From: Fervidibacter sinensis
Lineage (GTDB): Bacteria; Armatimonadota; Fervidibacteria; Fervidibacterales; Fervidibacteraceae
Reading direction: 5' to 3' (one strand)
Assembly: GCA_032161045.1 (NCBI GenBank)
Contig: JAVHTH010000013.1
DNA length: 64,000 bases
Numbering within the stretch: position 1 is the first letter of the stretch; each line of letters starts with the position of its first letter. The translations under genes and the position numbers were made by a program. Below, piece by piece: positions 50,731 through 58,652 of this stretch. The notes beneath the pieces are model-generated. The model saw only the letters and a list, made by a program, of their open reading frames with translations, was not told the DNA's origin and ran no database searches.

Positions 50731-52701
50731 ATGGTGAAAGAGATGGGTCAGCAATTAGTTGCAAAGGCTGAAGCGGTGGAAGTCGCCGACGGTCTTTCAT
50801 GGAGGGCAGTTGGACTTGGATTGTTGCTTTTACTCCCCAACGCATATTGGATCACGATGATGGAACTCGTCGGATATGCAGGTCACCCAAGCAACATCGC
50901 CCCTTTTGCAAATGTCGTCTTCACCGTTTTGGTCATCGTTTGCCTGAACCCGATTTTGAAATTGCTTGGAAATCTCACCCACTTCTTTTGGCTGCGACCA
51001 TTCAGCGTGACAGAACTGCTCCTCATTTACTTGATTTTGTCAATAGGCACTGCTTGGGTCGGTCACGATGGCATCCAAGTTTTGATGCCTCAAATTGTCT
51101 ACCCGTTCAGATACGCTTCACCCGAAAACCGGTGGGAGGAATTGTTCTTGCCATTGCTGCCGAAATGGCTTTATGTCAGCGACAAGACTGCTATCAGGAA
51201 CGCTTACGAAGGCGGACACTTGTTCTGGCAGCCGGAAAATTTTCGCCCTTGGATTGCACCGCTTATTGGATGGGGAAGTTTCTGCATCGCCTTAAGCCTT
51301 CTGATGATCGGCTTGTGCCTTCTGGTCAGGAGAAGGTGGATGGATGAGGAGCGTTTGACTTACCCTGTGCTCTACTTGCCTCAAGAAGTTGTCAAGCCCA
51401 ATAACCCAATTTGGCGTTCCAATCCTTTCTGGCTCGGTTTCGCTGCATCTGCTTTCGTTGACATTCTCAACGGTTTCTCAACCCTTTACCCTTCTGTCCC
51501 GTCAATCAAAGTGAGAGTCTGGCATTATGACCCTTTGCTCGCCTCGCTTTTCGTCGGCTACCCTTGGCAAGCCCTTCAAGGGACGAGAATGAGTTTCTAC
51601 CCGTTCGCGATTGGCTTGGGTTTGCTTTTGCCTCCAGATTTGCTTTTATCGTGCTGGTTCTTTTACTGGTTTGAGCGAATTCAAAGGCTTGTCGGGCTGA
51701 TGGTTGGATGGACTCAACTTCCGGGTTACCCGTGGACAAACTTTCAAGCCTTCGGCGGCTATGCGGGCATCGGGTTGTTTGCTTTGTGGGTGGCACGGAA
51801 ATCTTTCTGGCAAGCGTTGTTACGGGCAGTTCGCGGACTTGACAAAAATGAGCAACTGGGATTGGCGATGTTCGTCGTCGGTTTGACCTTCTTGCTCGCT
51901 TTTGCGAAGGCGATGGGCATGAGTTTCACCACAGGAGCAATGTTTTTTGCTATTTTCCTGCTCTTGTTGGTTTCAATCACCCGCATCCGAGCCGAATTGG
52001 GACCTCCCGCACATGACCTGCATTATGCTGGACCCGATGAAGTCCTCATAGCGGTTTTCGGTCCTCAAGGTCTTCCAAAGCGAGATTTAGTTGTTGCCAA
52101 GTTGTTCTACTGGTTCAACCGAGCATACCGGAGTTTGCCTTGCCCACACTACCTTGAAGGATTGAAAATCGCGAAAGACCAAAAGTTGTCCTTCGGTAGA
52201 ACGACGGCGGTGATGGTTTTGTCAAGTGTGGTTGCGATTGCTGCAGCGATGTTGGTTCATGTTTATGCCTTTTACGCTTACGGCATCACGGCTAAGTTTG
52301 TTGGACCTGCAATAACTGCATTTGGTGGTGAACCATTCTGGCGACTGCAAGGGCTTTTGGCTTCACCGCCGCCACCAAACCCTTACCCCGTTAGGGCAAT
52401 GGTTGCGGGAACATTGTTCACTTTCGCTTTGATGTGGCTAAGGGCGTCAGTGACTTGGTTCCCCTTGCATCCCGTTGGTTACGCAATTTCAACCAGTTGG
52501 AGCATGAATGTCCTTTGGATGCCTCTTTTCATCGCATATTTGGGCAAAATGGGCATTATGAGGGTTGGCGGTTACCGAGCCTTTCGTGAAATGGCACTCC
52601 CGTTTGGGGTTGGCTTGGTTTTGGGCGAATGGACAGTTGGCAACCTTTGGCTAATCTACGGCGTCGCAAGGGGAATCCAAACTTACGCTTTTTGGGTGTG
52701 A
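50731..52701 (+). CDS. Large polytopic membrane protein, DUF6785/DUF6784-like (paralogue 3 of 3)
   Basis: A 656-residue protein of some 13-15 helices. It has the family box RRRWMDEERLTYPVLYLP near residue 200, NPILKLL near 72 and the C-terminal HPVGYAISTSWSMN, then MRVGGYRAFREMALPFGVGL. The segment SPENRWEELFLPLLPKWL, after the third helix, matches SAANRWDELLIPHAPSWL of the 43.7 kb protein, so these two are closer to each other than to the 27.5 kb copy. Function is unproven; a transporter is likely. The start is uncertain: ATG 50731 lacks a clear ribosome site, and ATG 50743 is preceded by GTGAAAGAG. Confidence 0.75.
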   Translation: MVKEMGQQLVAKAEAVEVADGLSWRAVGLGLLLLLPNAYWITMMELVGYAGHPSNIAPFANVVFTVLVIVCLNPILKLLGNLTHFFWLRPFSVTELLLIYLILSIGTAWVGHDGIQVLMPQIVYPFRYASPENRWEELFLPLLPKWLYVSDKTAIRNAYEGGHLFWQPENFRPWIAPLIGWGSFCIALSLLMIGLCLLVRRRWMDEERLTYPVLYLPQEVVKPNNPIWRSNPFWLGFAASAFVDILNGFSTLYPSVPSIKVRVWHYDPLLASLFVGYPWQALQGTRMSFYPFAIGLGLLLPPDLLLSCWFFYWFERIQRLVGLMVGWTQLPGYPWTNFQAFGGYAGIGLFALWVARKSFWQALLRAVRGLDKNEQLGLAMFVVGLTFLLAFAKAMGMSFTTGAMFFAIFLLLLVSITRIRAELGPPAHDLHYAGPDEVLIAVFGPQGLPKRDLVVAKLFYWFNRAYRSLPCPHYLEGLKIAKDQKLSFGRTTAVMVLSSVVAIAAAMLVHVYAFYAYGITAKFVGPAITAFGGEPFWRLQGLLASPPPPNPYPVRAMVAGTLFTFALMWLRASVTWFPLHPVGYAISTSWSMNVLWMPLFIAYLGKMGIMRVGGYRAFREMALPFGVGLVLGEWTVGNLWLIYGVARGIQTYAFWV

Positions 52702-52706
52702 AGGAA

Positions 52707-52731
52707 AGCGCGGGGCAGAAAGCCCCGCGCT
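52707..52731. terminator. Hairpin between convergent genes
   Basis: AGCGCGGGGC (52707-52716) and GCCCCGCGCT (52722-52731) form a perfect 10-base stem with a 5-base loop, six bases after the DUF6785-like stop and 25 bases from the stop of the convergent pseudopilin gene. There is no T-run, so it may act as a boundary or stability hairpin rather than a classic terminator. It could also belong to the GC-rich palindrome family. Confidence 0.5.
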
Positions 52732-52756
52732 GAAGATTCGTTCCTAAGTAGAACTT

Positions 52757-53569
52757 TCACGGCGAATCGTTGTGAACGGGAGCACCATCATCCATGATGT
52801 AAGGGCAGTCACCACGCTCCCAAGCAAACGCCAAGGTCCCACCTCTGTGTTTGGACCGAATGTTCATAGAGCGGAACCATTTGGCGTGACCGTCTGCAAA
52901 GGTCAAAATTGCTCCACCAAGGTGACGAGGCCAGTTGTTCTTTTGGGTCTCATTGGCTCTTGCTGTTACATTAGCAGGGCAACCGCACATCCCGAAGTCC
53001 CAGGGATTTCCATTAGCGTAAGCAATCCGAACATTGATTCCGTCAACATCACGGGCCCAAGGGGTTAGGAAAGTATTCCAGTTATCTGCGAGAATGACTA
53101 CATTTGCTGCTTCCTTCATAGTGGCAATACGAGTGTAGCCTCGCACATCATTGAAGATGGTTTCATTGAAGCCATAATTGACCTTTCGGTTAGGGCGCTT
53201 GAACAATGTATGGTTACTATGGCTCGGATAGCAGTTTGCTTTCCATTGCCATTCCTGATTTGCTGAGGGACAACGGAAGACCTCCAAATTGCGCAAGTAG
53301 GGGTCATATTGTTCATACCAGTCAAGGGAGTTAGGGCTAAGCCGCGACCAACCATCTCCCCAACAAGGGGTGCGGTGGAAACCGAAGCGTTCATCGTAGT
53401 CTTGAGCATACTGCTGGGTAGCCATCCCGAGGTTTTTCATGTTGCTGAGACATTGAGTTTGTCTCGCCTTTTCGCGAGCCTGACTGAACACAGGGAACAG
53501 AATCGCTGCCAGGATCGCGATGATTGCGATTACAACGAGCAATTCAATCAAAGTGAATGCTTTACGCAT
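52757..53569 (-). CDS. DUF1559 pseudopilin (second in operon)
   Basis: A 270-residue protein with the prepilin leader MRKAFTLIELLVVIAIIAIL, followed by LFPVFSQAREKARQTQCLSN and, near the C-terminus, LTFADGHAKWFRSMN, the DUF1559 closing motif. Cleavage after Ala6 and Glu at +5 of the mature protein are as expected. It is the last gene of a five-gene minus-strand operon and follows the 65-residue one-helix protein by 21 bases. The N-terminal 40 residues are nearly identical to the other pseudopilin of the operon, while the rest differs, so the two probably take different positions in one pseudopilus (inference). Confidence 0.87.
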   Translation of the reverse strand: MRKAFTLIELLVVIAIIAILAAILFPVFSQAREKARQTQCLSNMKNLGMATQQYAQDYDERFGFHRTPCWGDGWSRLSPNSLDWYEQYDPYLRNLEVFRCPSANQEWQWKANCYPSHSNHTLFKRPNRKVNYGFNETIFNDVRGYTRIATMKEAANVVILADNWNTFLTPWARDVDGINVRIAYANGNPWDFGMCGCPANVTARANETQKNNWPRHLGGAILTFADGHAKWFRSMNIRSKHRGGTLAFAWERGDCPYIMDDGAPVHNDSP

Positions 53570-53590
53570 CGCTATCTCCCTCCTTAAGTT

Positions 53591-53788
53591 TTACTGTGCC
53601 TCAGCAGGCTTTTGAGGCACTTGACCTTGCTCAGCCTGACTGGGAATAACGGTGGCGGGCGGCTTGGTGACACTTGGTTCACCTGCTCGTCGCACACTGG
53701 TAGCCCGCCAATAAACGCCAATAACGATGACGAGCACTACAATGATGATCAACGCTGCAACCCAAGTCGGCACTTCCTTCCGCATCAT
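53591..53788 (-). CDS. Small one-helix membrane protein B (MMRKEVPTWVA family)
   Basis: A 65-residue protein: MMRKEVPTWVA, then a 16-20 residue hydrophobic helix (ALIIIVVLVIVIGVYW), then a Pro/Gln/Ala-rich tail. The first 11 residues are identical to those of the 67-residue protein at 55261-55464, and the helix is similar. Both precede or accompany a DUF1559 pseudopilin gene in this operon. I know no named family. The Met-Met-Arg-Lys-Glu start faces the cytoplasm by the positive-inside rule, so the tail would lie outside. GGAGGTGACAG is the ribosome site. Confidence 0.7.
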   Translation of the reverse strand: MMRKEVPTWVAALIIIVVLVIVIGVYWRATSVRRAGEPSVTKPPATVIPSQAEQGQVPQKPAEAQ

Positions 53789-53824
53789 CTGTCACCTCCT
53801 TTAGTTTTTTGACGGTGAGAAAGC

Positions 53825-53851
53825 GTGAGGCAGGTTGCCAGCCTGCCTCAC
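53825..53851. other. Hairpin between pseudopilin and one-helix protein genes
   Basis: GTGAGGCAGG (53825-53834) pairs with CCTGCCTCAC (53842-53851). On the plus strand it is followed by TTGTTTTTG, but transcription here runs on the minus strand, where no T-run follows. It sits 21 bases after the stop of the first pseudopilin. It may stabilise the upstream message or reduce transcription into the last two genes. Confidence 0.6.
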
Positions 53852-53872
53852 TTGTTTTTGTCCAATGAAAGT

Positions 53873-54640
53873 TCATTCGGTCTCATAGTTGTCGTTGCAA
53901 CTGTAGTCATAAGGATGATTAACACGACTTCCGTCTTTGTGCCAAGTGTAGCTGCGAACCGTTTGGGTGGGTTTAAGCCACTTGACATGGGCATCAGCGA
54001 AGATGTAAAGTTTACCGCCCAAGTGCCACTGTCGGTCCTTTCGCCACCACCAGTTGCACCAAGTCCCTGCATCAGGGCAAGCAATGCCAGGTTCACCAAC
54101 CATAATGAGTGCAGCAGGTTCCTTTATCTCAGGAATGCGTGCCGGTCTACCGCAGAAGGCAGAACCGTTGTAGTTATACTCTAGTGGCACCCAAACTCCT
54201 CCAGTCATTCGAAGAAGTGGCCAACTGAGGGGGTTACTACTTCGGAATCTTTCGGAGCCACAGCAACCTCCATCGTTAGGGTTATTTTGTCTGCCTCCCT
54301 CTTCTGTGTTGGTTATATTTTGATTTGGGCAATCCCAAATTTGCCAGTTACGGATGTAAGGTTGGGTAGTCATACGCCACGAATAATATGGCTCGTCCTG
54401 CGGACCCCCTAAATCTGCGCAGGGGCGACCAATCCCAACTCGAACGAACGGAAATGTTTCATCGTAGTCAGTGTTGTATTGAGCCAGTGACATTGCCAAG
54501 TTGCGCAAGTTGGAAGTGCAACTGGCTTGGCGAGCCTTTTCGCGAGCCTGACTGAACACAGGGAACAGAATCGCAGCCAGGATCGCGATAATGGCAATGA
54601 CGACCAACAATTCAATCAATGTAAATCCACACCGCTTCAT
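53873..54640 (-). CDS. DUF1559 pseudopilin (first in operon)
   Basis: A 255-residue protein with the leader MKRCGFTLIELLVVIAIIAI, cut after Gly5 to give Phe at +1 and Glu at +5, then LFPVFSQAREKARQASCTSN and the late motif LYIFADAHVKWLKP. It is the third gene of the operon, 17 bases after the thioredoxin-like gene. Several cysteines (PCADLGG, GGCCGSERF, CPDAGTWCNWW) could form disulphides outside the cytoplasm, which fits a redox-type protein in the same operon. Confidence 0.87.
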   Translation of the reverse strand: MKRCGFTLIELLVVIAIIAILAAILFPVFSQAREKARQASCTSNLRNLAMSLAQYNTDYDETFPFVRVGIGRPCADLGGPQDEPYYSWRMTTQPYIRNWQIWDCPNQNITNTEEGGRQNNPNDGGCCGSERFRSSNPLSWPLLRMTGGVWVPLEYNYNGSAFCGRPARIPEIKEPAALIMVGEPGIACPDAGTWCNWWWRKDRQWHLGGKLYIFADAHVKWLKPTQTVRSYTWHKDGSRVNHPYDYSCNDNYETE

Positions 54641-54657
54641 CTTAATGCACCTCCCAT

Positions 54658-55245
54658 TCAGGGTTGTCTTAATGTTTTTGCTACTACCGCTTCATGCTTT
54701 AGGCTCTGCGTTTTCCCTCCTTTCCCTTTTGCCTCGGCTTCACCCACCTCCTTTCCCTGAAGAGTCTTGGCGATCTCCTGCTCCACAATCCGCCGGATGT
54801 AAAACGACATAGGGTCTCCGGGACGAGCGGTTCCGTGCAGTGTGATAGTCACAGGTTTGTTGTTTACCACGATGGTGAAAGTCTTTTTGTCGTTGATTGT
54901 CAGTTCAGCAGCACATTCCGCTTTGCCTTGATGGGAGACCTTGTTGAAGTAAGCCTGAACCTTACCCTCATGTTCGCGGACTAATTGCCGGATAAATTCA
55001 ACAGTGCCTTTCGTGCATGGACCACCATGTTTGGGGTCAAGGGTGAGACGAATAACAATGGGCGCTTTGGGGTCTCCGATGTGTGGTGGGAGATTGGAGA
55101 GGTCAGCAACGATTTGCTGCTCAAGCGAATCGTTAGGTGCAAAAGTAGCATTTGCTCTTTCGCGCCAATAGCGTAGGTTGAGCGTAACCGCAACACCAAT
55201 CAAGAACAGCATGAAAATAAGCAAGCCAATCCTGTTTTCAGACAT
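54658..55245 (-). CDS. Membrane-anchored thioredoxin-fold-like protein
   Basis: A 195-residue protein with one N-terminal anchor helix (RIGLLIFMLFLIGVAVTLNL). The soluble part begins IGDPKAPIVIRLTLDPKHGG, like the first strand of DsbA/thioredoxin-type proteins, then PCTKGTVEFIRQLV where the active-site helix would lie. Only one Cys stands there, with a second at KAECAAEL, so a classic CxxC is absent. A charged C-terminal tail follows. A role in handling pseudopilins or their disulphides is inference. The ATG at 55245 has GGTGGAGGG upstream; the in-frame start at 55260 precedes that site. Confidence 0.55.
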   Translation of the reverse strand: MSENRIGLLIFMLFLIGVAVTLNLRYWRERANATFAPNDSLEQQIVADLSNLPPHIGDPKAPIVIRLTLDPKHGGPCTKGTVEFIRQLVREHEGKVQAYFNKVSHQGKAECAAELTINDKKTFTIVVNNKPVTITLHGTARPGDPMSFYIRRIVEQEIAKTLQGKEVGEAEAKGKGGKTQSLKHEAVVAKTLRQP

Positions 55246-55260
55246 TAAACATCCCTCCAC

Positions 55261-55464
55261 CTAACGGGGCGGTTGCGGAGCAGGTGCTTGACCGCCCCCC
55301 ATCTCCTTCATCTTCATAGGACCCGCATGCCCACCCATCTCAATGGGAGGACGCTCAGTTGGTTCTTTGGGACGCATAAACGCCATGTAGATGCCCGCGA
55401 TAACGACGAGAACAACCAGAATAACCACCACTGCAACCCAAGTTGGCACTTCCTTCCGCATCAT
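55261..55464 (-). CDS. Small one-helix membrane protein A (MMRKEVPTWVA family)
   Basis: A 67-residue protein: MMRKEVPTWVA, the helix VVVILVVLVVIAGIYMAF, then a Pro-, Met- and Gly-rich tail with a His (GGHAGPMKMKEMGGG) that could bind metal. It is a paralogue of the 65-residue protein downstream. It is the first gene of the operon, after GGAGGCGATG and a good promoter, so it should be well expressed. I recognise no family. Confidence 0.7.
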   Translation of the reverse strand: MMRKEVPTWVAVVVILVVLVVIAGIYMAFMRPKEPTERPPIEMGGHAGPMKMKEMGGGQAPAPQPPR

Positions 55465-55495
55465 TCATCGCCTCCTTTGAGTTCGTCCGCAACAA

Positions 55496-55524
55496 AGCAT
55501 AGCACACTTTTTTTTGCATGTCAA
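55496..55524 (-). promoter_or_regulatory. Sigma-70-type promoter of the pseudopilin operon
   Basis: On the minus strand, TTGACA (55524-55519) and TATGCT (55501-55496) are separated by 17 bases that include a run of eight A. It lies 32 bases upstream of the first gene's start codon. Confidence 0.75.
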
Positions 55525-55757
55525 TACCTCTAAACCTAAAAGGTGTGCGCTGTTGTCGCTTAGCAATTCCGCAAAAAGTCAGAGACCGTAAGATCAGCCA
55601 ACTTGCCCATCGGGGCTTTTTCCCTTCTAAACACCGCTAATTTGCTGCTAAAATTTACTTAAAGGTAGGTTGCGGTGCTTCATTCTTGCAGGAATTGAGC
55701 CGATATGGATAGTGGCAGGCAGGTAAGGGTCCAGTCAACTCAGAAGGTGTTTTGGTG

Positions 55758-58631
55758 ATGCAACTCAAGAAGGGACTAAACAGCAAAGTGCTCAAAATTT
55801 TGGCTTTGTCTGCGATGGCTATCGCCATCGGTGGTATACTCGTTTTTGTCCACTTTGAAACGGAGCGGGGTTCTTTGCGTGAGATGATCAGGGAGCGGTT
55901 GATGACTATAGCGGTCGCCGCGACTTTTTTAATCACTGCTGAGGAACACGAAAGTATTGCAGAAGCAAAAGATCCCAATGACCCCCTTTACCGCAACGCC
56001 GTTGCGAAATTGCGTTCCCTTGCACAGCAAACTTTGCCTGAAGTTCGGTTGAAAGGGTTGAAAGTTGCACGGGAGTCAATTTACACCCTTATCCCGTCAG
56101 AGGGCACAACATGGCGCTTCGTTCTGGACACTATGTTTCCCTACGATCGGGATGGGAACGGTAGACTTGACGAGGACGAAATACCTGCTCGGATCGGAGA
56201 GGAATACGATGTTTCGGACTTCCCCGAAATGATCCGTTGCTTTCGCGAAGGGAGACCGACTGCCGACACTGATTTGACAGTTGACAAATGGGGAGTTTGG
56301 CTTTCAGGCTACGCACCTTTGAAAGACAAAAACGGGCATGTGGTGGCAGTCGTTGGAGTTGACATGAATGTGGAAACCCTCGCGATGGAAGAGCGGGAAT
56401 TAATGCAACTTTCCATCATCACTTTCGCTGCCATAGTTTTGACAGTTTTGCTGCTTGCCTTGCTTCTATACCGCTGGCAAAGCACTCACGAACAACTTTC
56501 CCGCACAGAGGAACTGCAGCGCAGGCTGGTTGAAATCAGTGCTGATTTGATTTTTTCGTTGAACCCTGACGGCACCATCAAAAGCGTTAGTCCGAAGATT
56601 CGTGATTACGGTTACGACCAAACTTCTCTCATCGGGCGCCCCTTAACCGAGTTTGTTGTGTTTGAAGACCAAGAGCAGGTTTGCGAAAAGTTGAAAAAGG
56701 TGTGTGAAAACGGAACTGTTCAACCCTGTCCAGTTAGCGTTCGGACTGCAAGCGGGCAAATGAGGCATGGGGAGTGGCGTTGTTTCGGTGTCTACGAAAA
56801 CGGAAGGCTCATTGAAATTTGGGGTGTCTTCCGTGACCTATCCCAGTTGCTGCTCCTAACCAGAGAACTCAAAAGCAAAGCCGACGAATTGTCAAAACTC
56901 TCTAAAGAGCAATCTCGGCTTTTAGAAGACATCCGTCGTCAAGCGGAGCAACTTTCCGTTTTGGACGAACTCGTTTTGGCGGCAATTCAAAGGCGGGAAA
57001 TTGTAAGCGTCGCTCAGGTTGTCATTGATGGGTTGAGACCGTTGTTTCCCGAGACTGGTCTGGCTGTTTTCAGATATGACCCTTCAACCAACGCACTTAA
57101 ACTCATCGCTGGCAACGAAAAAGCGTTGGCGGTTTTAAGCCACATCTCGCCCGACTTGTCCCAACCGATTTCCACCGAGAACTTTCAAACACTCACGCTC
57201 ATTCAACAAGGTAAAACTGTCAAGTTGGACGATTTGTCGGATTTGAACTCCGAAGCGGCTAAAGCGCTTGTCGCTGAAGGTTATCGCTCCGCAGTCTCTT
57301 GCCCGCTCAGTGTTGGTAACGAATTCCTCGGCTTTTTTTCTGCCTTCCGCACTCAGCCGGGTTCATTTACTGAGGACGAATGCGCTTTTCTACAACGGGT
57401 TGCCAACCATTTGGCAATTGCCCTTTACAACGCTCAACTTTTTGAAGAATTGCAACAAGCCCACAACGAGTTGCAACAAGCGCAAGCCATGTTAGTTCAA
57501 CAGGAACGGTTGAAGGCATTGGGACAAATGGCTTCTGGGATCTCACACGACATAGGGAACGCCCTTGTCCCGCTAATCGCATATGCCGAACTTCTTGAAG
57601 AGCATCCTGACGCTAAAGTCCGCGAATGGGGAAAGCAAATCGCGACTGCCGCTGAAGATATAATGCACATTGTCCAGCGACTCCGCGCTTTCTATCGCCC
57701 ACGAAACCCAGATGAGGTTTTGGAACCCGTGAATCTGAACGAAATAGTTCATCAAGTTGTTGACTTGACAAAACCTCGTTGGTATGACATGCCGCAGCGG
57801 GAGGGAATCACCATTGACATGGTTTTGGACTTGGACGAAACTTTGCCCTCAATTGCCGGGATCGGTTCCGAATTACGCGAGGCGTTGACGAACCTGATTT
57901 TCAACGCTGTGGACGCGATCGTTGAGAAAGGCGAACCTGAGGGCGAAATTCTGATCCGAACAGGGACGAAGGATGGCTTCATCTTCTTGGAAGTCGTTGA
58001 CACTGGGATCGGGATGGACGAGGAAACAAAACGCCGTTGCCTTGAGCCTTTCTTTACGACGAAAGGCGAAAAAGGTTCGGGGTTGGGCTTGATGATGGTT
58101 TATGGGACGATGCAAAGGCATGATGGGCAAATTGAAATTGAAAGCGAATTGGGTAAAGGCACGACTTTCAGGTTGCTGTTCCCGCTGAAAGAGGCTGAGG
58201 TGGCAAGGGCAGTTGAGGAAGAAGGGAAGGAAACTTTGCCGGTTTTGCGAATCCTGCTCGTTGACGATGACCCACGAGTTCGCGGGACTCTCGGCGAACT
58301 GCTTCGGAGTTGGGGACACACAGTGGTAGTTGCTGAAGACGGGCTAAACGCCCTTGACACTTTCCTTTTCGCACTCCGCTCGGGACAGCCCTTTGATGTT
58401 GTCATAACCGACTTGGGCATGCCGAAAATGAACGGCGCTGAACTTATCAGGAAAATTCGCGAACACGACCAAGATGTGCCCATCATAATTGTTACGGCTT
58501 GGGGCAAGGAGAGTTTCGTCCCAACCGCAAACGCAATTTTGGGAAAGCCGGTTCGGTCGCAAGACCTGAAAAACGCCTTAGTCAAAGTGGTGCGCCAGAG
58601 GAAGCAAGAGGGCGAACGGAAAAGTTCGTGA
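55758..58631 (+). CDS. Hybrid sensor kinase with EF-hand-containing outer sensor
   Basis: A 957-residue protein. Helix 1 is at about 7-30 and helix 2 at about 216-240, with an outer Cache-like sensor between them. At about 130-141 this sensor carries DRDGNGRLDEDE, an EF-hand calcium loop, followed by ARIGEEYDVSDFPEM and WGVWLSGYAPLKD. Inside are PAS (about 255-365), a coiled coil, GAF (about 400-560), the kinase core with His 597 (ASGISHDIGNALVPL), ATPase boxes (NLIFNAVDAI, DTGIGMDEE, GSGLGLMMVYG) and a C-terminal receiver with Asp 885 (VVITDLGMPKMNG). Its core is close to that of the 1773-residue kinase. It lies 21 bases before the PL11 lyase gene. I start it at ATG 55758 (AAGGTG upstream). 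Confidence 0.9.
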   Translation: MQLKKGLNSKVLKILALSAMAIAIGGILVFVHFETERGSLREMIRERLMTIAVAATFLITAEEHESIAEAKDPNDPLYRNAVAKLRSLAQQTLPEVRLKGLKVARESIYTLIPSEGTTWRFVLDTMFPYDRDGNGRLDEDEIPARIGEEYDVSDFPEMIRCFREGRPTADTDLTVDKWGVWLSGYAPLKDKNGHVVAVVGVDMNVETLAMEERELMQLSIITFAAIVLTVLLLALLLYRWQSTHEQLSRTEELQRRLVEISADLIFSLNPDGTIKSVSPKIRDYGYDQTSLIGRPLTEFVVFEDQEQVCEKLKKVCENGTVQPCPVSVRTASGQMRHGEWRCFGVYENGRLIEIWGVFRDLSQLLLLTRELKSKADELSKLSKEQSRLLEDIRRQAEQLSVLDELVLAAIQRREIVSVAQVVIDGLRPLFPETGLAVFRYDPSTNALKLIAGNEKALAVLSHISPDLSQPISTENFQTLTLIQQGKTVKLDDLSDLNSEAAKALVAEGYRSAVSCPLSVGNEFLGFFSAFRTQPGSFTEDECAFLQRVANHLAIALYNAQLFEELQQAHNELQQAQAMLVQQERLKALGQMASGISHDIGNALVPLIAYAELLEEHPDAKVREWGKQIATAAEDIMHIVQRLRAFYRPRNPDEVLEPVNLNEIVHQVVDLTKPRWYDMPQREGITIDMVLDLDETLPSIAGIGSELREALTNLIFNAVDAIVEKGEPEGEILIRTGTKDGFIFLEVVDTGIGMDEETKRRCLEPFFTTKGEKGSGLGLMMVYGTMQRHDGQIEIESELGKGTTFRLLFPLKEAEVARAVEEEGKETLPVLRILLVDDDPRVRGTLGELLRSWGHTVVVAEDGLNALDTFLFALRSGQPFDVVITDLGMPKMNGAELIRKIREHDQDVPIIIVTAWGKESFVPTANAILGKPVRSQDLKNALVKVVRQRKQEGERKSS

Positions 58632-58652
58632 CGAGGAGGTGGCGGAAAAGTG

